Source of the DNA: a virus
DNA: 28,465 nucleotides
IMG/VR virus record: IMGVR_UViG_3300006752_000151
Location: 1-28,465 of that record
Reading direction: 5' to 3' (one strand)
Shown here one piece after another: positions 6,519-13,862 of the stretch. Within the stretch, counting starts at the first letter, position 1. Each line of letters opens with the position of its first letter. A program made the position numbers and the translations under genes. A model generated the notes under the pieces. That model saw only the letters and a program-made list of their open reading frames with translations. It was not told the DNA's origin and did no database searches.

Positions 6519-6552
6519 GGGGCTGGAGGCAATTCCTCCGGCCCCTTTTTTT
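6519..6552 (+). terminator. Rho-independent terminator after the fibre gene
   Basis: The stem pairs GGGGCTGGAGG (6519-6529) with CCTCCGGCCCC (6535-6545), one G-T wobble, across the loop CAATT. Seven T residues follow (6546-6552). It closes the tail-fibre transcript just before the small membrane-protein genes. Confidence 0.9.
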
Positions 6553-6558
6553 ACGCTA

Positions 6559-6966
6559 ATGAAAATCGTCCTCGCTATACTTGTACTACTATCATCGTCA
6601 TGTAGTTTTAAAAAGCTGTACCCTGTTGCCGGTGCAACCGTAGGTGGTGGAGTAGGGGCCTTGGTCGGAGGACCTGGAGGTGGGGCCCTTGGCGCATTTG
6701 CTGGAGCTGCTAGCGGGGAGGTTTTAAAATCAGAAGAAGAAGTAAAAGAAGCAGTCGCAAAGGTTGAAGCTTTAACTTCCGGAGATGTAAAAAAGATCGT
6801 GGAACTCGGTTTAAATGAGCACAAGGGGTGGTTCCAGAAGACGATCGATGGTATTTATGATGTACTGATGCTCGGCGCTTTGGCTTCGATAATCTATTTC
6901 ATCTTTCAATTTTGGTACGGCAGACATTTTGTAAACAAAAAACTAAAAACAGATAATTTAAAATGA
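6559..6966 (+). CDS. Lipoprotein-like membrane protein with glycine zipper, 135 aa
   Basis: The start MKIVLAILVLLSSSC looks like a lipoprotein signal with Cys15 as the possible modified residue, although Ser at -3 is not ideal. Residues 23-53 are a glycine-zipper stretch (GGGVGALVGGPGGGALGAF). Residues 55-85 are charged and helical. A C-terminal hydrophobic helix (LGALASIIYFIFQFWYG) is followed by a basic tail. Stop and next start overlap (ATGA). With the holin-like gene that follows, a role in lysis or envelope passage is plausible but not shown. Confidence 0.6.
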   Translation: MKIVLAILVLLSSSCSFKKLYPVAGATVGGGVGALVGGPGGGALGAFAGAASGEVLKSEEEVKEAVAKVEALTSGDVKKIVELGLNEHKGWFQKTIDGIYDVLMLGALASIIYFIFQFWYGRHFVNKKLKTDNLK

Positions 6967-7115
6967 GTGATACGCCTATGATTGTTGGATTTGGGGGGAC
7001 TGTAGCAACTGTTTCTTTGGGACAGTGGAGTGATATAATTGCAATCGTTTGCGGTATAGCAACGACTGCCTATATGATCACTAAACTTATTCAAACACTT
7101 AAACACAAAGACTGA
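6963..7115 (+). CDS. Putative holin-like single-helix membrane protein, 50 aa
   Basis: Starts at ATG 6963 overlapping the upstream stop and ends at TGA 7115, overlapping the next start. A short glycine-rich N-terminus is followed by one hydrophobic helix (DIIAIVCGIATTAYMI) and a basic tail (KLIQTLKHKD), the layout of small one-helix holins. No endolysin is visible nearby, so the holin assignment rests on topology and context only. Confidence 0.5.
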   Translation: MSDTPMIVGFGGTVATVSLGQWSDIIAIVCGIATTAYMITKLIQTLKHKD

Positions 7116-7252
7116 TGGCTAAAGAATTTAAACACTGCGAAAAATGCGACCCTGCAAGAAAAAATCTTTGCGCTAAATTCGGCACCTGCCTTGGTAAAGA
7201 TAAAGCCAAAAAAGGCGATAAGAAACCTGTTCGTAAAGGTACTTACGGGTAA
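7115..7252 (+). CDS. Small Cys-rich basic protein, 45 aa
   Basis: The ATG overlaps the upstream stop (TGATGG). The sequence has four cysteines as C-x2-C-x7-C-x5-C (CEKC, C19, C25), which could bind one zinc ion, followed by a Lys-rich tail (KDKAKKGDKKPVRKG). It might bind nucleic acid. No named family is recognised. It is the last gene before the capsid promoter region. Confidence 0.55.
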   Translation: MAKEFKHCEKCDPARKNLCAKFGTCLGKDKAKKGDKKPVRKGTYG

Positions 7253-7264
7253 TTTTATTTCTTC

Positions 7265-7300
7265 CAACCGGTTACATTGGCGTAACCGATTGTATATCTT
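7265..7300 (+). promoter_or_regulatory. Putative leaderless promoter of the scaffold/capsid operon
   Basis: CAACCGGTTA (7265-7274) lies 42 nt before the ATG at 7307, and TATCTT (7295-7300) is at the expected -10 position, placing the predicted transcription start at or next to the start codon. A second motif copy, TAACCGATTG (7283-7292), lies in between and may be an additional operator. Confidence 0.55.
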
Positions 7301-7306
7301 CGCGTT

Positions 7307-8380
7307 ATGGAAACATCAATCGCGGAGGTTGAATCCCCGCAAGAAACAGGACAGGAACAGTTCAGCATTGAGCAGGCGTCAACCGACGAACTGCGCAGTG
7401 CATTAGGTATAACGCAGGAGCCTCAAGCCCAGGATCCAGAGCCAGTAGCCGAGGAGCAAATCCCGGAGACCCAAGCCGTGGAACCTATGCCGCAAGCCGA
7501 AAGCCAAGAGCCGGAGGTCGAAAGCCAAGAGGAGGCAGAGGAAGCTGAGGAAGCAGAGGACGAAAAGCTCGGGAAGCGGAGGATTAGACCTCGAAACGAG
7601 CTAGATCAGCAAGTCATAGATCTTTACAGATCGGAAGGATTTAGCGGATCATTTGCCGATGCATCTCGTGTAATATACGGACAAGAAACTGCTCCCACCC
7701 CTAATTCAAATCAAAATTTAACGCCCACACAGGATGAAGTCGAGGCGAACGAGCCCGACCCAATCGCAGGCATAGATCAACAGGCTGACGACATTCGCGC
7801 TACCATTCTTGAGCTTGAAGGAAAAGTTGAGAAAGCAGCGGAAGATCTTGAAACCACTGAAGCACTTAGGCTCCAGAGGGACATAATGAAACAAGAGCTT
7901 CAACTGCAAAACTTAACTCTCCGTAAACAGCAGATGGAGCAGGAAAGAGAGCAGCAGGTTTATCAAACCCATCGCAGTAAAGCGATGGAAAGCCGAGACA
8001 GAGTTTACGATCGTTATCCCGCTCTATCTGATAAGCAGTCTGTTTATCGGAAACAGTTTGATGATTATGTCGCGAACGCTCAATCGGACCCCGACTACGC
8101 AGCAGTTTTCAACTCGCCAAAATGGCCTGAATTACTCGCCAATGAATTTGCATCTATAGTTCCAGCACCGCAGGAAGCACCTCAGCCACAAGCTGTTGCT
8201 CCTCAGCCGCAGGCTCCACAGATGGGAACTCAGGCAAAGGTCTTGACGACGGGAACTGCCGCACAACCTGTAAACACCCCTGTAACTCGCGAAGGTTTAC
8301 TTCAACAAGTTCCCACTATGAGCAATAACGATTTATATGCCCTGCTTGGGAATCCTGGAGGAGCACAACCTTTAAGATAA
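7307..8380 (+). CDS. Probable head scaffolding protein, 357 aa
   Basis: The first 100 residues are strongly acidic and Pro/Gln/Glu-rich (ESQEEAEEAEEAEDEKLG). Residues 155-225 form a long coiled coil (AEDLETTEALRLQRDIMKQE, then MEQEREQQVYQ). Pro/Gln/Ala-rich linkers follow, and the C-terminus is LLQQVPTMSNNDLYALLG. This composition and its place directly upstream of the major capsid gene are typical of scaffolding proteins. Length is within the usual range. Assignment rests on context and composition, not on a diagnostic motif. Confidence 0.7.
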   Translation: METSIAEVESPQETGQEQFSIEQASTDELRSALGITQEPQAQDPEPVAEEQIPETQAVEPMPQAESQEPEVESQEEAEEAEEAEDEKLGKRRIRPRNELDQQVIDLYRSEGFSGSFADASRVIYGQETAPTPNSNQNLTPTQDEVEANEPDPIAGIDQQADDIRATILELEGKVEKAAEDLETTEALRLQRDIMKQELQLQNLTLRKQQMEQEREQQVYQTHRSKAMESRDRVYDRYPALSDKQSVYRKQFDDYVANAQSDPDYAAVFNSPKWPELLANEFASIVPAPQEAPQPQAVAPQPQAPQMGTQAKVLTTGTAAQPVNTPVTREGLLQQVPTMSNNDLYALLGNPGGAQPLR

Positions 8381-8417
8381 TCGGGGAAATCTAAAACCCT
8401 ATAAATAATTAAATAAA

Positions 8418-9944
8418 ATGGCTGAAAAATTCTCAACTCCTCCAGTTGTCCCAACTCAAGCCGACACCTTCGGTGCGAACTTGGGCAATGTGGATCTATT
8501 ATCAAACACAACGTCATACGGCGATCTTCTTAAAGGAGACGGTAATTCCGACTTACGCTCACGCCTTTGGTCCGAGCTCGTTTCTCGCGATGCTCGCGAA
8601 AAAAACGTATTCGCCAAGTTCATCGGCGGAGAAGGAAGCGGTAAACCAATCACTGAAAAACGCGATCTTAGCGCAGGCGGATCTGACAAAGTAACATTCA
8701 CTACTGTTGCACCAATTCGTGGACAAGGCGTCCGTGGGGAGTCTATCCTCAAGAACGCTACTGACACCCTCGATTTCGGAACTTTCAGTATCGAAGTTGA
8801 CCTTGTCCGTCACGCTGTCTCCTGGACCCAAGTCCTTAAGCTTATGCGCTTCACCGGTAAAACCATCGACCAGCTTTCTGCTGAGGTTATGTCCGAGTGG
8901 ATGTCACGCACCGAGCAAGACCAAATCCAATACTCCCTTCGTCAAATCTGCTTGAACACAGGCGGAAACTTGATCAGCGGATACGGAACCGGCGCAAACG
9001 GCGACCTTAAATATGTTGACGGTCTTTCCACCGACATCATCCAGGAAGCAAAACAAGCTCTTATCGCTAACGGCGGTGAGCCTATGAGCACTGGTGGAGA
9101 CATCAACCAAGAAATCCCTGGTTACTTGTTCTTCGCTCCTGACGCTTGCTTACGCCCCCTCCGTTCTGACCCCGACTACTTAGAAGCAATCACTCAAGCT
9201 GACGCTAGAAGTGACAATAATAAGTTGTACAACGGTTCATACGCTAAGTGGGACAACAACATCATCGCTAACCATAACGTTCTTATCGACACAGCTCGTG
9301 GACGCCAAGGTTCTCCTCTTCTTCCTACTTTCTACGCTTACTCAGCAGTTGCTGACGCAAGTGCATTAATTGGAGATACCAATGGAGATTTCATGGCTAA
9401 CTTCCGCGGAGCGTTTATCGACATCCCTGGTGGTGGCGGTACTGACCTTGTTGAAGAAGCTGGAGTTACCTACTACATCTTAGGTATCGACACCGACGGA
9501 ACCGTTGCTCTTTACTCTTACGACGCTGCTGCTGCTGCTACTGCTGGAGATTTCTCCAACATAAGCGGTGGTGCTTTAGCTCGTGTTGCTAATGCTGCAA
9601 CTGGTTTTGATGTTGCTAATATGGCAAACCTTAAAGCTGACGGATCAAACTCATTCTCCGCTGGCGCATTGTTCGTACAAGCCAACGCTCTTGGTACTCC
9701 TATCGGGTATGCATTGGCGATGGGTAAAGACGCGATGTACTACGCAAAAGGAAAAATCTACGGTGAGCAAATCTTCCATTACGACGATTTCGCTAACTCC
9801 GGAAACGAAGCACACCTCTCCGCAGTCGGCGTTCAGTCGGTTTACGGAATGGGAGCTCGTAAGGACACCCGCGGCCGCGTTCCTTCCGTTCAACTTGTTG
9901 AAGTTGTTCGTCAGGTTCCTGGTCTTTCCATTACTCAAGCGTAA
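8418..9944 (+). CDS. Major capsid protein (N4 gp56/DUF4043-like), 508 aa
   Basis: Landmarks of the N4-gp56 capsid family include LRSRLWSELVSRDAREKNVF followed by AKFIG, the ITEKRDLSAGGSDKVTF strand, RGQGVRGESILKNATDTLDF, DLVRHAVSWTQVLKLMRFTG and the C-terminal GMGARKDTRGRVPSVQLVEV. The length is somewhat above the common 350-420 residues; an extra Ala/Gly-rich section lies at about residues 320-410. No Shine-Dalgarno sequence: the upstream region is a run of A and T. Codon use is strongly biased, as expected for the most abundant protein. A terminator follows. Confidence 0.88.
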   Translation: MAEKFSTPPVVPTQADTFGANLGNVDLLSNTTSYGDLLKGDGNSDLRSRLWSELVSRDAREKNVFAKFIGGEGSGKPITEKRDLSAGGSDKVTFTTVAPIRGQGVRGESILKNATDTLDFGTFSIEVDLVRHAVSWTQVLKLMRFTGKTIDQLSAEVMSEWMSRTEQDQIQYSLRQICLNTGGNLISGYGTGANGDLKYVDGLSTDIIQEAKQALIANGGEPMSTGGDINQEIPGYLFFAPDACLRPLRSDPDYLEAITQADARSDNNKLYNGSYAKWDNNIIANHNVLIDTARGRQGSPLLPTFYAYSAVADASALIGDTNGDFMANFRGAFIDIPGGGGTDLVEEAGVTYYILGIDTDGTVALYSYDAAAAATAGDFSNISGGALARVANAATGFDVANMANLKADGSNSFSAGALFVQANALGTPIGYALAMGKDAMYYAKGKIYGEQIFHYDDFANSGNEAHLSAVGVQSVYGMGARKDTRGRVPSVQLVEVVRQVPGLSITQA

Positions 9945-9984
9945 GCTTGATGGCATTTCCCCTGCCCACAAATCCCTAAAACTG

Positions 9985-10018
9985 GCCTCTCCCCGGCATT
10001 GCTGGGGGGAGGCTTTTT
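9985..10018 (+). terminator. Rho-independent terminator after the capsid gene
   Basis: The stem pairs GCCTCTCCCC (9985-9994) with GGGGGGAGGC (10004-10013), ten pairs including one wobble, with a nine-base loop. Five T residues follow (10014-10018). It probably limits read-through from the highly expressed capsid gene into the tail genes. Confidence 0.9.
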
Positions 10019-10027
10019 ATATATATC

Positions 10028-10345
10028 ATGAAAATAATAATAATCGGAAAAAGAGATCAGATGGGAACTACTCCCGCTATTCGTGTTAAAGGTATGTCTC
10101 AAGTGAGATATCAGTTCTTATGGGACAAAGAAATTAGGCACTACGCTTATGAGCCTAAGAATCAAAAGGAAGTGGATGATATTTTTAGAACGCAGGGAAA
10201 ACTTTATAAGTCGATGTTTTTCTCCGTATGGCTGCCGGAGCCAGAGCTAGAGAAAGAGGTACAGGTCAGCGCAGGATCTAAAGCTAGACCCACCTCTAAG
10301 TCCAAGAAAAAGCAACCGGTAGAAAAAGAAGTCGTATCCGCATAA
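10028..10345 (+). CDS. Hypothetical capsid-adjacent protein, 105 aa
   Basis: The protein starts MKIIIIGKRDQMGTTPAIRV, has a folded-looking core (QVRYQFLWDKEIRHYAYEPK) and ends in a basic, disordered tail (ARPTSKSKKKQ). An alternative start is Met12. It lies between the capsid terminator and the adaptor gene, a place where head-completion or decoration proteins are often found; no family is recognised. The last codons contain the upstream element of the next promoter. Confidence 0.55.
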   Translation: MKIIIIGKRDQMGTTPAIRVKGMSQVRYQFLWDKEIRHYAYEPKNQKEVDDIFRTQGKLYKSMFFSVWLPEPELEKEVQVSAGSKARPTSKSKKKQPVEKEVVSA

Positions 10346-10348
10346 AAT
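10313..10348 (+). promoter_or_regulatory. Putative leaderless promoter of the adaptor operon
   Basis: CAACCGGTAG (10313-10322), inside the end of the upstream gene, is followed by TAAAAT (10343-10348). The ATG at 10355 is exactly 42 nt from the motif start. Confidence 0.55.
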
Positions 10349-10354
10349 CGCTTA

Positions 10355-11107
10355 ATGGCTGCGATTACATATTTAGCATTGCGGGATCAGCTCGCTTCCA
10401 TGCTTGGGGCGGACTCTCTCGCAGACCTCCCCCCAGTAGATCAGGACAGGGTTGGTATATTTGTAAACCAGGCATACCGTGAGTGTTACTCACCTATTGA
10501 TGGTAAAAGACCTATGTGGGCACAGAAAGGTTTCACGCTAGACTTTTTAGCCGATCAAGCAGGAGCAGACCTAACCCCAGATGTTGTATCCGTTGACAAA
10601 ATACCTGAGCTAGTAGGTGAGGGGCCTCTGTCACCCATGACGGGACCGGAAGCGGAAATCAAAGCGAGATCTATTTTTGCTTACGATTTCCGTGCACCTT
10701 CGGGAAGAGGGTTAAATTTCCCACACTACAAGGACAACGAACCGGAAAAAGGGAGACCGATCTGGTATTATTTAGACAATCGCGATCAGGGAGCTGATAC
10801 GAAAGTAGTACCCCGCTTCTATCTCTACCCTGTGCCAGATAAAGCGTATCAGGTAGAACTGTATGCAAACGTTGTTCCTTCTGATCTCGTCGCTGATGCT
10901 GATGAGCCCAGACTACCGGCTGATTTAGTCTGGGATATTTTATTCCCTATTGCGCAGGCAAAGCTACTGGCGGATCCCCGCTATAACGGTGCAAACCGTG
11001 AGCTTCTTGTTCGTAATGCGGAAGAGGCTAGAAAAAGACTAAGAACACTGATAAGCCCCCAAAAACACAAAGGCTCTCTTAGATTGACCAAGAGACCTGG
11101 GTTCTAA
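10355..11107 (+). CDS. Head-tail adaptor/connector protein, 250 aa
   Basis: The helical N-terminus (LRDQLASMLGADSLADL, then IFVNQAYRECY) and the C-terminal helices (LVWDILFPIAQAKLLADPRY, EEARKRLRTL) enclose a beta-rich middle (KVVPRFYLYPVPDKAYQVEL). This arrangement is that of phage adaptor (gp6-like/DUF6682-like) proteins that join portal and tail in short-tailed phages; I recognise the pattern by eye. It is the first gene after a candidate promoter and is followed 4 nt later by the next structural gene. Confidence 0.6.
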   Translation: MAAITYLALRDQLASMLGADSLADLPPVDQDRVGIFVNQAYRECYSPIDGKRPMWAQKGFTLDFLADQAGADLTPDVVSVDKIPELVGEGPLSPMTGPEAEIKARSIFAYDFRAPSGRGLNFPHYKDNEPEKGRPIWYYLDNRDQGADTKVVPRFYLYPVPDKAYQVELYANVVPSDLVADADEPRLPADLVWDILFPIAQAKLLADPRYNGANRELLVRNAEEARKRLRTLISPQKHKGSLRLTKRPGF

Positions 11108-11111
11108 GCCA

Positions 11112-12440
11112 ATGGCCAAAGACCTGACAATTCGGGAGTTAAACCGTCCGCAAATATCGCAGGACAACCAACTTGGATTCCAGAAAATTGTACGAAAGTA
11201 TGTGGTCGAAGGCGATCGCGTAAATCAGGCAGAGCTAAACTCCCCGGCCGACCCTTTATTTTTACCTGTTGGTGACACTGACACAGAATACACCGATCAC
11301 TATTTAGTTAATCAACAAATAGCCCCTGCAACCGGGGATATGGATCGTGCTTATCTGACGAGAGAGTTTATACAGCTTCGAAATCAGTTTTTCTCGGAGT
11401 CCACTAATCAGTCACATGATTTAATTAGGTTGAATCGTAAATATGCTGTTCTTCGTTCAGATGACGCGGTTCACGGGTACGGCTCAAACTGGGGTAAGCA
11501 CCCAAACAATTCAGAAAGTACCTCTTATTCTTCTGAGTACACTCCTTGGGATTACGCACCCGGTAAGGTGTCAGAGCCTAACGCTATAACTTATAACTAC
11601 TCTAACGATTCAGGTTTTACTTCAATCCCTCAAGTTTCTATTAACGGCGGGCAGCAGTCTCTTTTCGACTACCTTACATCCAATGTAGGGAATTCGGATA
11701 TGGGTAAATGGCTCCCCGGGCGGGCTTCGGTTTCTCAGTATATGCCTGGATTAGATATATGGGATGTTGAATGGATTACTCACGGCGCTCCTTATTGGAC
11801 CGTGGGAACCGCTAAAGGGTCTGGTTCAAAATCTACACCTTTGACGGTCATAGACTTCGACCATAACGGCTTAATAATTGACGACTTCGGCTCTAGTGGG
11901 GGGTCAGATCAGTCAAAAGTCATAGCTCGAACCAAAAACTTTTTTCATGTTGGTGAGTCTTTACCGGACAGCTTGGTTTCTATTTCTGGAGGGTCTGACA
12001 GCTCCTATGCACCCAACACTGTGCATGTGGATATCCAAATGCTAACTCGTGATCGTCAGCAAATATCAGAAACTAAGGTTTTTAAAAATGCCGTCTTTAA
12101 AGTCACGGGCACTGGGGCTTCTACAGGATTGAGGTTCCCCATTCAACCTGGCGGGTCTCTTCAGCAAACTGTGGCAACCCGAGAAAGTAAAAGAAGGCTC
12201 GTTTTTAATTTTACAGAAGATCCCGGAAACCCTTTTAGCTACTGTGTTTATAAGGGCCAGTATATCGCTAGGATTGGGGGAGCGATCTCTTGGACGAGGA
12301 GCCACTTGGTGACTACGGGAAGTACCGGCTCCACTACCAGGATCAACTCATCTACATCTAAAATCACCCCGATTTTCTCTTATAGTAATAACGGCACCGC
12401 TAAAAGAATCTGGAAAATAGAAATAACTTACATCGGGTGA
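11112..12440 (+). CDS. Putative virion/tail protein, 442 aa
   Basis: The N-terminal 110 residues are helical and polar (REFIQLRNQFFSESTNQSHD). The rest is rich in Gly, Ser, Thr, Tyr and Asn, as in beta-structured tail proteins (SINGGQQSLFDYL, DFDHNGLIIDDFG, IARIGGAISWTRSHL). No domain is recognised. It overlaps the next start (GTGATGG) and lies between adaptor and propeller genes, so a neck, tail or spike role is likely. Confidence 0.6.
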   Translation: MAKDLTIRELNRPQISQDNQLGFQKIVRKYVVEGDRVNQAELNSPADPLFLPVGDTDTEYTDHYLVNQQIAPATGDMDRAYLTREFIQLRNQFFSESTNQSHDLIRLNRKYAVLRSDDAVHGYGSNWGKHPNNSESTSYSSEYTPWDYAPGKVSEPNAITYNYSNDSGFTSIPQVSINGGQQSLFDYLTSNVGNSDMGKWLPGRASVSQYMPGLDIWDVEWITHGAPYWTVGTAKGSGSKSTPLTVIDFDHNGLIIDDFGSSGGSDQSKVIARTKNFFHVGESLPDSLVSISGGSDSSYAPNTVHVDIQMLTRDRQQISETKVFKNAVFKVTGTGASTGLRFPIQPGGSLQQTVATRESKRRLVFNFTEDPGNPFSYCVYKGQYIARIGGAISWTRSHLVTTGSTGSTTRINSSTSKITPIFSYSNNGTAKRIWKIEITYIG

Positions 12441-13078
12441 TGGATTTTGAAAGTGCTAACTTAGACGACCTCACCGAGGAAATTACTAGACTAAAAGAAG
12501 AGTTAAACAATCTTACAGAGGTTGTTTCTCAGTTAGACTCTCCAGCTAGTGTGGAGGACGACACTTCTCAAGCATTAATTGGAGGCAACAAAAAGCCGGT
12601 ACTTCACTGGATTGAACCCGTCGAATTTCAATACACATGCTCATTAATTCAAAGCCTCGATGACGCAAAAGTAGCGATGCGTATGGCGGTTACATACAGG
12701 GATGATGAGGATAACGGGAAACCTGAGGTTATGCATGGCGATTTTTTGATTTTAACCTGTGTGGATGAAACTGAAAAATCAGATCAGGATATCTTTAATA
12801 GTAAAATGTTTTTTGGTTTGTGTGTAGAACCCGATGGAGGGTTTCAAGGCGATATACCTGCACAATTCACAATTAACAATATGCCCAACAACCATCCTTC
12901 TGTAGCGGAAAAAATAACTGCCACTCACGGTCACGCAGATAGATTTATTATAGCATGGTCTACGACAGGTGGCTCAAGTGTGGGTGAGTTTGATGGGTGG
13001 AAAGAGTTAGAAATTTGTGAGTCCGGATCCGTCAGTACGATATATGTCCCGTATTTCACAGAAAACCCAAAACCGTAA
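12437..13078 (+). CDS. Putative structural protein with N-terminal coiled coil, 213 aa
   Basis: Residues 8-36 (LTEEITRLKEELNNLTEVVS) form a short coiled coil that could trimerise the protein. The remaining 165 residues look like a beta-domain (FQYTCSLIQSLDDAKVAMRM, HGDFLILTCVDE, FDGWKELEICESGSVSTIYV). No family is recognised. The start overlaps the previous stop. A trimeric tail appendage is the simplest reading. Confidence 0.55.
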   Translation: MMDFESANLDDLTEEITRLKEELNNLTEVVSQLDSPASVEDDTSQALIGGNKKPVLHWIEPVEFQYTCSLIQSLDDAKVAMRMAVTYRDDEDNGKPEVMHGDFLILTCVDETEKSDQDIFNSKMFFGLCVEPDGGFQGDIPAQFTINNMPNNHPSVAEKITATHGHADRFIIAWSTTGGSSVGEFDGWKELEICESGSVSTIYVPYFTENPKP

Positions 13079-13092
13079 CCTAGCACTTAGTC

Positions 13093-13713
13093 GTGGCTAA
13101 GTTAATTCACACCGCTGTAAAAAAACAGCTCGAACACTATAACGCACCAAGCGGCTGGAGTTCTGTGTCTCTGCCAGTTTACGAGTCATGCTTTGACGAA
13201 TATGGATTTGGGGATTGGTCTTTCATAGGAGCTACAGGCCCCACATCATTTACCTCGTCCAAAACAGGTGCTTCTGCTAGTATAACTTTATTGGATGTAG
13301 GGACCGGAACTAACGCTCTTCAACGGGCTGATATATTCATAGCTAACCCTGGTTGTACACCTGGTGAATACACATTGGACATCACAGGAATTATTGAAAC
13401 CTATAATTACGGTTATGATAAGCTGTCGGTTTCTGTAAACGATGAGCTTATAGATCTTGAGGGCACTATCCTAACGCATGCTAATGGATCCGATAGCTAT
13501 GTTTATTCTAACGGTTCTTTTGAAATAACCTCGCAGTTTGATGACCAAGACAGCAGTGACCCAGGGTCGTCAGTCTATGTACCTACAAGAAATATAACGG
13601 CGGAAGGCCCGTGTTTTACCCAGATTACTTTCTGGTCCAGTACCGGGGACGCACAACACAACACCACAAGTTTAGGAAATGTGAAATATGACATCGTGAT
13701 AACAAAAATATGA
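13093..13713 (+). CDS. Putative beta-rich virion protein, 206 aa (GTG start)
   Basis: Starts at GTG 13093, 14 nt after the previous stop. The sequence suggests a jelly-roll type domain: NPGCTPGEYTLDITGIIETY, YDKLSVSVNDELIDLEG, QITFWSSTGDAQHN and KYDIVITKI. It resembles a glycan-binding or tail decoration domain, but no family is recognised. It overlaps the next small gene by 4 nt (ATGA). Confidence 0.55.
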   Translation: MAKLIHTAVKKQLEHYNAPSGWSSVSLPVYESCFDEYGFGDWSFIGATGPTSFTSSKTGASASITLLDVGTGTNALQRADIFIANPGCTPGEYTLDITGIIETYNYGYDKLSVSVNDELIDLEGTILTHANGSDSYVYSNGSFEITSQFDDQDSSDPGSSVYVPTRNITAEGPCFTQITFWSSTGDAQHNTTSLGNVKYDIVITKI

Positions 13714-13862
13714 GCGATAAAGAAAAATCTAAAGGTCTGGGTGATACCGTAAAAAAGGTAACTGAAGCCCTTAAAATAAAGCAATGTTCAGCGTGTAAAC
13801 GCAGACAGGAAAAGCTCAACCGATTGTTTCCTTACAAACAAAAGCGTACAAATAAAGGGTGA
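13710..13862 (+). CDS. Small CxxC protein, 50 aa
   Basis: MSDKEKSKGLGDTVKKVTEA is followed by IKQCSACKRRQEKLNRLFPY and a basic tail. The C-x2-C-x3-R-x3-LN-x-x-FP pattern recurs in small phage proteins encoded near tail genes (recognised by eye; function unknown). Start and stop overlap both neighbours (ATGA, GTGA). The codons for LNRL contain CAACCGATTG, the upstream promoter element of the next gene. Confidence 0.7.
   Translation: MSDKEKSKGLGDTVKKVTEALKIKQCSACKRRQEKLNRLFPYKQKRTNKG
13817..13852 (+). promoter_or_regulatory. Putative leaderless promoter of the propeller gene
   Basis: CAACCGATTG (13817-13826) and TACAAA (13847-13852), inside the 50-aa gene, place the GTG start at 13859 exactly 42 nt from the motif start. 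TTGTTT-N17-TACAAA also fits a sigma-70 pattern. Confidence 0.55.

Noticed and set aside
8456-8955. Several overlapping ORFs on both strands at the start of the capsid gene
   Set aside because: Shadows of a highly biased coding sequence; only the 508-aa frame shows family landmarks.
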